From positions 2,728,001 to 2,792,000 of the forward strand of contig NC_016475.1 of NCBI RefSeq assembly GCF_000226095.1: a DNA stretch of 64,000 bases. The letters are read 5' to 3'. Numbering within the stretch: position 1 is the stretch's first letter; every line of letters begins with the position of its first letter. The position numbers were made by a program, and so were the translations under genes. Below the pieces are notes generated by a model. That model was given only the letters and a program-made list of their open reading frames with translations, was not told the origin of the DNA and searched no databases. This DNA comes from Thermothelomyces thermophilus ATCC 42464. Taxonomy: Eukaryota; Ascomycota; Sordariomycetes; Sordariales; Chaetomiaceae. Shown here piece after piece: positions 1 to 9,149 of the stretch.

Positions 1-390
1 GGCGTCTTCCTCGGCCTCGACTGCGGCCGGCTGCACGCGCGCCTGCGGCGGGACCCGAGCGCGTCGCGGGCCATGCTGGCCGACCCCGGCGTCAACTGGC
101 TCGGGTACTTGGTCGTCATGGAGGTGGCCGCCGCCATGATGGTCGTCAGGAGCGTCGTGCGGGGCGCCGAGTATCTCGAGGGACAGGGCGGGGTCGTGAT
201 GGGCCATGAAGTGTTTGTCTATGTGTTTGACGCGCTGCCCATGCTGGTGGTCATGGTGGGCTTTTTGCTGCTGCACCCGTCGAGGTTGGTAAGGGAAGTG
301 AGGAGGTTGGAGGAGAAGGGGTGGGCCGCAAGGGGGGAGACGGCGGGGATGGGGGAGTTGCTTGAGTTGAGGGGAGGTAGTCGTGGGTGA
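1..390 (+). CDS. RTA1-like lipid-translocating/membrane protein, 3' end only
   Basis: The frame is open from the first base of the window to a TGA at 388-390, so only the C-terminal 129 residues are present. Two hydrophobic stretches are visible (around NWLGYLVVMEVAAAMMVV and the segment ending MVVMVGFLLLHP). Between them lies the family signature: a conserved Arg-Glu/Glu-Tyr region, then HEVFVYVFDALPM, then HPSRL at the end of the last helix. This matches the last two transmembrane helices of the fungal RTA1/RTM1 family, seven-helix plasma-membrane proteins linked to resistance to toxic compounds such as 7-aminocholesterol. The short charged tail is cytosolic by family precedent. The N-terminal five helices lie outside the window, so start and introns cannot be assessed. 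The substrate is not predictable. Confidence 0.8.
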   Translation, partial: GVFLGLDCGRLHARLRRDPSASRAMLADPGVNWLGYLVVMEVAAAMMVVRSVVRGAEYLEGQGGVVMGHEVFVYVFDALPMLVVMVGFLLLHPSRLVREVRRLEEKGWAARGETAGMGELLELRGGSRG

Positions 391-592
391 ATCCTGCTTA
401 GCAAACAATGTTGCAGACAGACAAAGCGTCTTGAGCTCTTGTTGCTCGGGCGGTACGGTAAAGACAAAATCCTTCTGTGTGGAAACTTTGGACAATAACA
501 AGGGCCGGTTGATTCTGGAATATTGGTCGTTTCTCTCTCAAGGATACTTGCAGGAGCTGATAAGGACCCTCTGTAGGCTGGTTCCGTATAAA

Positions 593-632
<40 letters not shown>

Positions 633-730
633 AGGATCGAAAACTGTGTGTCTCCTCCCGACTGGGTATCATACAGTGATGCGACAAGAAAAAGAAACCT
701 GATGCGGGCACTAGATTGACAGCTGGGTGA
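391..730. other. Intergenic, 3' flanks of two convergent genes
   Basis: This stretch lies between the stop of the RTA1-like gene (+) and the stop of the PTPA gene (-), so it should hold both 3' UTRs and terminators. It contains a 37-base A homopolymer (594-630) and nothing else that I recognise. Confidence 0.6.
594..630 (+). repeat. A(37) homopolymer
   Basis: Uninterrupted run of 37 adenines in a convergent intergenic region. It is about 200 bases downstream of the RTA1-like stop codon. It could be a simple-sequence tract, a relic poly(A) tail of a retroposed transcript, or an assembly artefact. No flanking duplication of a retroposed gene was recognised. Confidence 0.95.
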
Positions 731-2349
731 TCAATCCTTTGCCCAAGGCGCCTTCGTCACGGTATATTGATTACTGGCTGTGCCCGGGGTGCCCCGCGCA
801 AACGTTGTGGGCGGAGGCGGCCCGGTGTCCGGGACTCCTCCCCTCGGCGCCGTCGGCGCTGAGCTCACCCCTCTGGTCCATGGTGCCCTAGAATACGGGA
901 TTCCCGGCCCCGGCGGCACACCGGGTGCGGCACCGGGCATCTTTGTTGCCTCTGCCCAAGGGGCAGTGGTTCCTGACCCGCCCCCAGCAGCGGGAGGGTT
1001 GACGGTGCTGCTCGGCTGGCTCGCCAGATGAACGGAATGGGCCGGCACGGCCGCCTCCGGATCTGGGTCCCACGAGAACAGCGAGCCGAATGGAAAGTGC
1101 TGAACAATGGGGAACTTGGAAAGAACCTCGGCGTTGAACATCTTGATCATGCCCTTATTGATCTTACCCCAGCCGTCCTTGATGCCCGAGATGTCGAACA
1201 AGATCGGGCTGTGTTCCCAAAAGGGGCCTTTCTTGACGTCGTTGATGAAGCCGATGGCCGAGAAATACATGTTTGACTCGCGGTGCAGGTCAACCGAGGC
1301 CGGTTTCACCACGTCTGAGGGCCGCGGGGCGCCCGGGACGGAGCCTTCCAGCGGCATGGGCTCGGACTCGGTGATGGGACGGGCGAGCTGCGCCGAGCCG
1401 AAGATGTACGGCAGAAACGAGTGGTCGTCGAGTCCCCACACGCCGTGAGAACCCGCCGGCTCGAGGTTGTAGGTCAGAATCAGCCGCCGTACGACCTTCA
1501 GGTACCTGTCTCGAAATCAGCATACCGGACATTATGAGCTCGATAAAGAAGAAGGTGGGAAGAGAGAAGAACAGAGGAAACTTACGGTTCCAAAACCCCC
1601 AACACCAAACTCCTCTCCGCCTCCCCATCTTCCCTCTCCCTGCCCTGTTCATCCCGAAAAGCGCCCAGCTTCCACAGACAGCCAAGGAACGCAAGGAAAC
1701 TTAGCTCGTGGCCCGTGCCGTAATCCAGTCTCTGCGCGCTCCCGAACCCCCCCAAGAAGTAGGCCTTGACCTCTTCCACAACGCCGTCCCCCCACGCCTC
1801 CCGCACGGCATCTGGCAGGCAGCCCCTCAGCAGCTCCTCCGCCCGCCCCTCCAGGATGCCGTACCAGCGCCGGAAGCTCACGTTCCCGAACCGCCTGGGC
1901 CCCTGCTCGGGCGGCGCCTCGTCGATCATGGCCTCCACCGCCCGCAGCATCTCGCGCAGCCGGACGACGGCCTCCGGGTCGGCGGGGCGGGGCGCGTCGA
2001 GGGGGAAGGTGCGGACCTTCGCTCCGTGCTTGCTGTTGGCTCTGCTGCCTGCGGTGGCATTCGTCGCGGTGGAGCTGCTCTCGGCGGGAGGATCAGAGGG
2101 CGGCGCTTCCTTGCGCGGGCAGAGGGCGCGGTTGAGCTGCAGGATGAAGATGCCGATGTCGCGGTAGGCGAGGGACGAGAGGAAGTGGGAGAGGTCGGCG
2201 CCGCTGTTGATCTTCTTGGACGGGGTTTGGAACGGGTGGGTTTTGGAAGGGGATAGGACGGCGAGGCGCGGATGGGAAGTTGCTTGCGTCGGCGCTGCCG
2301 ATTGCGAAGAGCTTGTTGTTGCTTTGGTTGGCGGCGGTGGAGGATCCAT
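731..2349 (-). CDS. rrd1: Serine/threonine-protein phosphatase 2A activator (PTPA; RRD1 type)
   Basis: Two exons, 2349-1586 and 1505-731, joined across an 80-bp intron (donor GTAAGT, acceptor GAGACAG). The product is 512 aa. PTPA proteins are peptidyl-prolyl isomerase-like activators of the PP2A catalytic subunit that help load metal into its active site. Family blocks seen in order: a helix with [13 protein letters not shown] near the N-terminus; [24 protein letters not shown]; then, reading across the splice junction, [48 protein letters not shown] and [13 protein letters not shown]; and QHFPFGSLF. The intron interrupts a conserved helix, which strongly supports the splice. A Pro/Gly/Ala-rich disordered tail of about 110 residues follows the domain and contains three APW motifs. 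That tail suggests the longer RRD1 paralogue rather than RRD2, but the paralogue assignment is less certain than the family. Confidence 0.93.
1506..1585 (-). other. Intron of the PTPA gene
   Basis: On the minus strand it begins GTAAGT and ends ACAG. Removing it restores an uninterrupted PTPA domain with codon CC|G (Pro) split by the intron. Confidence 0.9.
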
Positions 2350-3066
2350 CGTCGAGAACTGGTTGATGCGATGGTCTCAACCGTCGATGGTGCGAGGTAT
2401 TTGGGGGTGGTTATTGATGAGAGTTTCAGACTTTGGGTTTCGTTTGTCAGAGGGTCGAATAGGTACTCCGTGCTTACGGAGGTACAGTACAGTACCTCGT
2501 CCAGGAGGTGCTGTGGAGGAAGTGCAAGCTCCAGCAGGGGCATGCACAGCGGCCCCGCTGTCGTCATGGCGGGGTCGGTGGAAGCTGAAGGAGTTTCAAC
2601 GATAGTGGGGCGCCGGGAGAAAACAGAGGGGTTGCCTCCACTCAGCTTGCATCAGGTATGTACGGATTACAGCATGTACATACATACATACATACCTAAA
2701 GTGCTATGTGTATGTACAGTACGGTACACACATACAGTATCGTACCTCTAGACCTGCTTCCCTAATGGATTACATACGTTTGATACCACAGTAGCTAACC
2801 AAACAGCGTCGATTTGTCGCTAGAGCCGTCTTTGTTCTTGCTTGCAGAACCTCCGCCGGTCTGGTGGTCACCAGATTCCAACTTCCCGTCGGCCTCGCTT
2901 GCATCACTTTCCCTTCCTAATAATAAACAAAAAAAAAGCCCTGAGTGTGTCGGCTGCGGAGAAAGGAAGACTAGGACGACAAAGATTATGCGACAAGATT
3001 TTGCGTATGACCAAAGCAACCCTATCGGGCGCATGCATATCTCGCCTGCTTAAGCGTCTGGACGTC
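2350..3066. other. Intergenic region, promoter side of PTPA
   Basis: About 700 bases between the PTPA start and the stop of the SET-domain gene. No convincing coding sequence was found. It contains GTACTCCG (2463-2470), TACGGATTAC (2661-2670) and a TACATACATACATAC-type short repeat near 2675-2700. These are members of dispersed motifs also seen in other intergenic regions of this window. Confidence 0.6.
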
Positions 3067-4011
3067 TCACGCCTCACCCGCATTCCCATTCCCATTCCCG
3101 CCCCAATCCCCATCTCCGTTCCCATCTTCGCCCATGCCCGCCTCCCTACTTTCCTGCCAGAACCCCTTCCCGTAACTCACCAGGATCTCCTCGCCCCTCG
3201 CGATTCCGACCGTCCTTGCCCGCCCCGTCGCCCTCTTGCTCGCGGGGAGCACGAACACAGCCATGCACCGCTCCCCCGTCCGCGGGTCCCACGCGGTCCG
3301 GAACTCGGCGTTGGGCCTCTTCTTCTTTTTCTCGTTGCTGTTGCTGTTGCTGTTGTTGTTGCTGTTGTTGCCCCCGCGGTCCGGCACGCCGCGGTAGTCG
3401 TTGACGAAGCGCGCCTCGTTGCCCATGCGCGCCGCGTCCACGGCGAGGTCCGCGTCCCGGTCCAGCCAGAGATCGTAGTCGGACCGCGCGTAGTCGTATC
3501 CATCGTCAGCGTTGTCGTCGTCGTCATGATGATCAGCATTTTCGCCATTTCCGCCGCCGCCGTTTCTGCTATTGCCGTTGGCGGAAGGGCGGCGGCCAAA
3601 AGGCGGGGTGCCGATGTGGACCTCGCCCAGGTACGGGAGGATCAGTTCACCCGGGGCGAGATCGCGGGTAGCAAAGAGGCCCGCCTGGCCGTGGGCGGGG
3701 TCTGATGGATATTATTTTGATTAATGTTTAATATTCCGGATCCGGTTTGAGAGAGTGTGTGGGACAGCAGACCTACGGTTCGGATCTGTGATCGGGGTGA
3801 TGCGGACCGACGGACACGGCCCCGTCTTTAGATGACGGGGAATCTCCGGGAGCGGGTCCAATGCGTCTGCCGGCCGGGTGCGGAGGGCCCGGAGGTGGGT
3901 CGGGGTCAAGTACGGTGAGTAAGCGGGCCGCGTGAGGTAGGGGATGTGAGAGGGCCAATTCTCAGGGACAGGGGATGTCGCGGATGCTTGCGCTTGACGC
4001 TTTTCTCCCAT
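3067..4011 (-). CDS. SET-domain protein (putative lysine methyltransferase)
   Basis: Exons 4011-3777 and 3701-3067, with a 75-bp intron (donor GTAGGT, acceptor ATCAG), give 289 aa. The junction codon is C|AC (His79) and rebuilds the SET entry motif HPAHGQAGLFATRDL at about residues 79-93, which supports both splice sites. ELILPYLGEVH follows, then NEARFVNDYRGV (about 174-185), PNAEF (208-212) and a C-terminal GEEILVSYGKGFW. These are the SET-N, SET-C and post-core elements that bind S-adenosylmethionine and the target lysine. The usual NHS triad is NDY here (Asn179-Asp180-Tyr181). A 23-residue Asn/Ser/Lys-rich insert, from a GTT/GCT microsatellite, separates it from PNAEF. No post-SET cysteines are seen. 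The tail is Gly/Asn/Asp-rich. Substrate unknown. The start ATG sits in an AACAATGG context. Confidence 0.85.
3702..3776 (-). other. Intron of the SET-domain gene
   Basis: Begins GTAGGT and ends CATCAG on the minus strand. It contains an in-frame stop, so read-through would truncate the protein before the SET domain. Confidence 0.85.
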
Positions 4012-4324
4012 TGTTGCCAGATTCTTCCAAGTGTGCTTTTTAACAGCAACTCGAGTCTCCTTCTATGACAGGGGAGAGTTGCGTTGTTCCGGTGTCCGCT
4101 ATTGGGAGGAAGCAAAACTGACTTGATGGTGGGGATTCTTGGCGAAATTTTGCTGGGTTCTGTAAGTGGGCGCTTTGGCAGCTGTTTTGAAGACTGGAAC
4201 CGGATGGGCAGCGCGCAGACAAGAACCGCGAGACGGACTTGAGCGCATATTTGCTTCTTCTCATGGAACTGACAATCCACCGTGCCTGAATAAGGTGCGT
4301 ACTATTACTACCTTTGGGCAACAC
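4012..4324. other. Short intergenic region (SET promoter / rad4 3' flank)
   Basis: 313 bases between the SET start and the rad4 stop; both genes are on the minus strand. Nothing specific is recognised. Confidence 0.6.
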
Positions 4325-7086
4325 CTATTCCACAATGAACCCGCCACCCCCGCCATCATCGTCTTCGTCCGGCACAAAAAAGCCGCCGCCCCCTATATCA
4401 TCCTCACTTTCATCCTGAATGCCCACGTGATCTCCCTCCTCTTTCTCATTCACCACCTCTTTACCCTTCCCTTTCCCCTCTGTTTTACCACCCCCTGTCT
4501 CTGCCTCTGCCTCTGCCTCCGCCTCTGCATCTACCCCGGCCCAGATCCTCTCCCTGATCCTCAGGCCCTTCAAGAACGTACTCCACATCCTCAGCGCCCG
4601 CCTCGATCTCCTCTCCTGCTCCTCCTCGGCCTCCATGTCCGATAGCCCCTGGATGACGGCCCAAACCGCGTCCGCCGCCTCCTCGGGCACGACGACCCCG
4701 TCCAGCACGGCCGTGCCGTGCCGCCCCCGGAACTCGAACCCGGTCAGCGCGGGCGCGTAGTCGACCCCGAGGATGAAGGCGGCCTGCGCGGCCCGCGGGT
4801 GCCGCACGTGCGCTCCCCCCCGGGGCAGCATGCTCGGCACGTACAGGTCCAGGTTGCCGAACTTGTTCTTGGGCACTCTCCCGCCCACCACCGGCGGCGC
4901 CACGTACTCGTCCGTCTGTTCCAGCATGTAGAGCGGCGTGAACCCGCTGGCCGCGTCTCCAAACAACCCCACCCTATCCGGATCGTCATCGTCTTCATCG
5001 TCGTCATCGTCGTCGAAGAAGAAGTCGTCGCCGTCACGGTGTGGGCCACCCCTCCTCCCCTCCCTCTTCCGCTTCCGCCTCGGCAGGCTCTTGACCGGCT
5101 CCTCCCCATCCCGCACGACCCTCCCCATCCGGTACCACCGCTCGCGGCTCCTCACGACACGCACGTCCCGTCGCCGGTAGATCCGCTCCACTGTGGCGGC
5201 CTTCCCGCCCCCGCCGGCAGAGACCCGGATGGTCCCGCTGGGCTCTGCCCCGGGCGCGAGCGCTTCGTGCCGGCGCAGGTGCCGCTCCAGCGCGTACACA
5301 GGGTGGTCCTTGAGGTCGGCCACGTTGCGCGGCATCGGCTCGCGCGCCTCGGCCGCCGCAAGCTCGGTGAGCTCGATCTGATCCAGGTCGGTCGGGACCG
5401 GACGGTTATATCGCCGGAGGAGGCGGCGGTACCAGCGGGGGCCGGGAGCGGGATCCCTCGTCGGGTCGCTGGGGTGGTAATTGGACGGAGCCGTGGTGAG
5501 GGTGGGGTTGTCGATGCGGTGTTTGCGCGTCTTGGACGTGTAGGCTTTGGCGTAGCGCCGGGTGACGTCGCGGGCGCTACCGTCGGCCTCGAAGGCAATG
5601 GCGTAGGCGAGAGAGTTGAGGGCGTCGGACGCCGGTGGCTCGAGCGCGTGGGGCTTCCACTGCGTGCCGGTCACGAGCGGGTCAACCGGGTGCCAGCTCT
5701 GGTGGGCGGCGTCCAGGACCTCGACCCAGTAGACAGGGAACGGCGACTCGCCGCGAATGGTTCGGGGGCCCTGGGCGCCGGACGAGGAGGGCGAGTGGGA
5801 GGGTGCGGTGACGGACGGAACGCGATAACCGGTGGCGTGCGGGTGGCCCAACCGTCGACGAGCAGAGGGCGTTGTTGCGCCGGCGTGGAACTCGGGGAAC
5901 TTTGTCTCGTGCTTTGCTACCGCTGCCGCATAGAGCTCGGCCTTGGATGGTTGCTTCTGAGGTGTCTGCGCCTGCCGTTGTCGCGGCATCGTAGGGGCAC
6001 CAGAGACAAAAGACAGAGGTTGGAGGGAACAGACGAGCCGGGCTTCAACGCCGACAGAGCGGAGCAGGGCACAAAACAGCTGGGCACCGACGTCGCGGGA
6101 ACCTTGTAACGTCCGGGCTGCTTCGATAAAATCGCTCTTCTCCAGGACGGTGTCGATGTCGTCTGGAAGTTGGTACTATCGGGTGAGCGTATTAGCCTAG
6201 CCCCGGGGAGGTGTAGGCGGCCACTACGTACATTCTTCAGCTGCTCTTCATCTTCGGCCCACAGCGCCCTCCACAATCCCCTCTCGGTGATGGTAAATTT
6301 CAGCCTGAATAGATCTTTCGCCTCCTGGAGACCCCTCCTCAACGACTCTGAGCGCCCGAACTGATTCAGACTGGCCCTGGGTAGCAGGGCTGCTACCGTC
6401 TTCTGCGGCAGTAATGGCCGGAGGGCGTCCTGGACTTGGCAATCGTTACACCATCGGTTCCTGAGCTCCACGTGTGCTAGCAGACAGACCAGATGCACCT
6501 TGTGGATCTCGAGACGGCGCGCCTTCTCTTCCCTGCTGATGGCCTTGCGCCGGTCCGGGCGGGGGGGGCCCGCGGCCGCCATGTGAGCGGAGAGGTCGAG
6601 ACTCAGCTCCTGAGATTTCCTCTCCGGTGTTGCTGCCGACGACGCCGCGGGCTCGATGACTACATCTTCAAAGTCGATGTCGTCATCTTCATCCTCGTCG
6701 TCCGACCTCGTTATGGTCTGTACGGTGGGCGTCGGCAGCATGACATTCTCAAATTGGATGTCATCGCCAGTCGTGGTGCCGGCGACATCGCTGCCGGGTT
6801 CCCTGGTTGTAACTCTGGTGGCGGTGCTGGCTGCTGGCGTGCTGGTTTTGGCAGGTGCCCGTTCCCCCGGACGCCTGCGTTTCAAGGGCCGTTCGGTGGC
6901 GCCGGCAGCATTCTGTGAACGAAGCTCAGCTCGGGCCTCGGCTACCATCTGCCGATAAACGTCGGGAACGGCAGCCTCTGCGCCTGCGGCTGTTCGCCTC
7001 GCCGCGCTCTGCGATGCTGCCCTCGTGCTTGATCGCGTCGCTCTCGGGCTGCTACCCGTCGGCGCGTTTCTTTTTCTGCCGGCCAT
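4325..7086 (-). CDS. rad4: DNA repair protein Rad4/XPC
   Basis: Exons 7086-6232 and 6175-4325, with a 56-bp intron (donor GTACGT, CTAAT branch, acceptor GATAG), give 901 aa. Rad4/XPC recognises helix-distorting lesions and starts global nucleotide excision repair in the nucleus with Rad23. Visible in order: a basic and acidic disordered N-terminus; the split transglutaminase-homology domain, rejoined by splicing (EEQLKN then YQLPDDIDTVLEKSDF, GSRDVGAQLFCALLR and GVEARLVCSLQPLSF), then YWVEVLD and AIAFEADGSARDVTRRYAK; BHD1 starting at DLKDHPVYALERHLRRHE near residue 570; BHD2 ending in GFTPLYMLEQTDEYV; BHD3 with VPKNKFGNLDLYVPSMLPRG and GTAVLDGVVVPEE. A Glu/Asp-rich tail follows. An upstream in-frame GTG at 7122 exists, but the ATG at 7086 (CGACGATGG) is the natural start. 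Length fits the family. Confidence 0.95.
6176..6231 (-). other. Intron of rad4
   Basis: GTACGT...GATAG on the minus strand, 56 bp, with a CTAAT branch-like site. It lies inside the transglutaminase-homology domain. A nearby CCAG acceptor would give the wrong phase. Confidence 0.88.
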
Positions 7087-7771
7087 CGTCTGGTGCCGGG
7101 ACGAAGGCAGCGTCTTCGTCACATTCAGGTGCGCACCATATGTGCAAGATCGCTACGAGGAAAGCACAGGTCGAGCCGAGAGAGCGTCTGACGCGGTTTC
7201 CTCACGAAGTCACGTGCACGACATTCTAGCGTACCAAGTCAGGTAATTGCACTAGTTAAAATTGCGAGGAAGTCGGTTGGTCTTTCTCCCGCTTAGTTAC
7301 TGCGTACAAGCTCGGTTGCTCGAAGCTGCCTTCACGTTTGCGAGCTTTGGGAGTTCAAGGATTGCACCTGAACCCGGAAGCTTCCATGGGAGAGCCGAGA
7401 CGCTCAGTTCCAGGTTGTCAAGGTAAAGCTGCGAAGTACTGGAGCCCGAAGGCTAATCCTGTGAGACAGCCAGCAAGCCGCCACAGACGTCAACAATTAT
7501 ACACTATAACTGAAATGACTAGCCCAACGGCTCGCCAAGCCGAGACCACCACCCCATCTTATCCTATACACTAGCCGCCACCGGCTCAACCGCCGTTTCC
7601 AGGCTCATCCGGGCCCTCAATATGACCATGCAACCAGTTGAAAAGTGGGGACGAGCTCGTTCAACGCAAGAGAGAACACAAAATCATCCCGGACATCGAT
7701 AACATGGGAAAGAGACCGCTTCATCACTCGGACCATCAATAACAACCCATTCTCTTCCTCCTCCAAATGTC
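7087..7771. other. Intergenic region upstream of rad4
   Basis: About 680 bases holding the rad4 promoter and the 3' flank of the next minus-strand gene. Short frames here lack family features or coding bias. Nothing specific is recognised. Confidence 0.55.
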
Positions 7772-8239
7772 TCACGTGCCGGGTGACATGCCTGGGGACA
7801 TGCCGGATGACAGGTCTGGTGACATGCCCGGTAATACCCCCGGCGGAATGCCCGATGACACACCCGGTGACATGCCCCATGTCTCGGCCCTTCCACCGCC
7901 ACCAAGTTCCCCCGCTTGCGGCTTGTCTCCCCCGGATCCCGCGGCGGACCAGGACCAGGACCCGGACCTTGCAACTGTTCCCGGCCGCGCCCAGGCCCAG
8001 GTCCCCGCTCCTGCCGCATCTGCCGCATCCCTCGCGGCGAGCGGGTTGCTCTGGGCCGTCCCGGACGCGGGATGATCCTGCTGCAGCCTCGCGCTGCAGT
8101 CGTAGCACAGCGACTGGACGTCGACAAACTTCTCAGTCCCGTCCGGCCCGAAGCACCCGCTGCCCAGCGAGTTGCAGCGCTCGACCTTTCTGAACCCGAC
8201 GTGCCCGCACGTGAAGCGGTTCTTCCACTCGAAGCACAT
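7772..8239 (-). CDS. Small Cys-rich fungal protein of unknown function with tandem-repeat tail
   Basis: Single exon, 155 aa. The first 53 residues carry an ordered Cys/His pattern (MCFEWKNRFTCGHVGF, then VERCNSLGSGCFGP, then VQSLCYDCSARL) that looks like a small zinc-binding module. I recall similar short, uncharacterised proteins with the MCFEW..CGH..C.S..GCFGP..LCYDC layout in many Pezizomycotina; this is memory, not a search. The rest is Gly/Ala/Trp-rich and ends in imperfect G-M-S-P/G-I-P-P/S-S repeats encoded by a 15-bp minisatellite, so the tail is probably disordered and length-variable. No signal peptide is evident. The function cannot be assigned. The unrelated open frame on the opposite strand is a by-product of the repeat. 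Confidence 0.7.
   Translation of the reverse strand: MCFEWKNRFTCGHVGFRKVERCNSLGSGCFGPDGTEKFVDVQSLCYDCSARLQQDHPASGTAQSNPLAARDAADAAGAGTWAWARPGTVARSGSWSWSAAGSGGDKPQAGELGGGGRAETWGMSPGVSSGIPPGVLPGMSPDLSSGMSPGMSPGT
7775..7868 (+). repeat. 15-bp-unit imperfect minisatellite (GGTGACATGCCCGGT-like)
   Basis: Six to seven imperfect units built on GGTGACATGCC(C/G)G(A/G)T lie at the 3' end of the Cys-rich gene. The repeat is open in several frames on both strands. Confidence 0.85.
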
Positions 8240-9149
8240 AGTTCTCTGTCTTGATTCCTTTCTTTTTTTCTCCTCTTTCTTTCTCTTGTCCTCTTCTTCT
8301 GCCCCTTGTATTGTGTAAGCAATGAGGCGATTTGGCCTACCTCAGCTGGCGCCGGCGCCGGCACGGAAGCGTTTTGTTGATGTGCTGAGGTGCTTGAATG
8401 GGCGGCTCGCTTTAGCAAGGAGGGCCACGCAATGGAAAAGCAAGTTCCAAGGGAGACCGTGGCACAAAGCGGTTCAGCGGTCGAGTTTTAATGCAAGGAA
8501 AGAATACCGATTTCCCACAAACGGATATGGCACATATCGACAAAGGCAAATTCACATGTCGATAGTAGTCAGGCACCGTTTTCAAGCTCTTGATGTGGAC
8601 CCTTCTAGACTGCCCAGTGGCGTGACTGGACGTGGGGGAAGGCCACGGCATTCAGCCGCACAAGGTGTGTATGCACTGGAGGATGTATGTATGTACGAAC
8701 ATACATACATCCTCCGTACATGCCCAGGAATCCGTACTGACTGGGTCAGGGTCCTTGAAGAAACAGGTTGTCCAAGAAAAGGGACAAGTGTGACGTAGGG
8801 CCCATTTACGGTGTGCCTAACCTGCGGCGCGCCATGTACTAGTATATTTGCTACCGGCCACCATTCGCAACTGGCTCGCAGAGAAGCGATTGAGAGTTAA
8901 GACTAGGACATGGGTTTGTGGTAGTTCGGCGGGGAGAGAGGGCTGTACATACTGTACAGAGCCGTTCCCCCCCCCCAGCCCAGGGAAGGAGTATAAGTTG
9001 AATTGTTACTTCTCTAATACCTTGCAGTTACATGCCATCCAAGTTGAGGAGAGCCCGGGGTATATCACCGTATAAGTACAGTATACATAATACAACGCAG
9101 CCATGCTGCTAGTAAGCACTGAGCGAGGCCAAGGACATTTAAAACTGGC
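8240..9149. other. Intergenic region, promoter of the Cys-rich gene and 3' flank of cox15
   Basis: About 900 bases without a convincing gene. Pyrimidine-rich tract at 8251-8305 next to the Cys-rich start. It contains a perfect 17-bp inverted repeat (8678-8715) and a TCCGTAC motif near 8731. Confidence 0.6.
8678..8715. repeat. Perfect 17-bp inverted repeat with 4-nt loop
   Basis: The left arm GGAGGATGTATGTATGT (8678-8694), loop ACGA and right arm ACATACATACATCCTCC (8699-8715) pair without mismatch. The arms contain the ATGTATGT/ACATACAT motif repeated in other intergenic regions. Confidence 0.95.

Noticed and set aside
1708-2256. 182-codon plus-strand frame opposite PTPA exon 1
   Set aside because: A shadow of the GC-rich coding strand; the minus-strand frame carries the conserved PTPA domain.
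4718-6109. 463-codon plus-strand frame opposite rad4
   Set aside because: Composition typical of antisense shadow (Arg/Val/Gly/Pro), no domain; rad4 on the other strand is unambiguous.
7338-7574. 78-codon plus-strand frame upstream of rad4
   Set aside because: Low-information sequence, no conserved motif, and in the 3' flank of a minus-strand gene.
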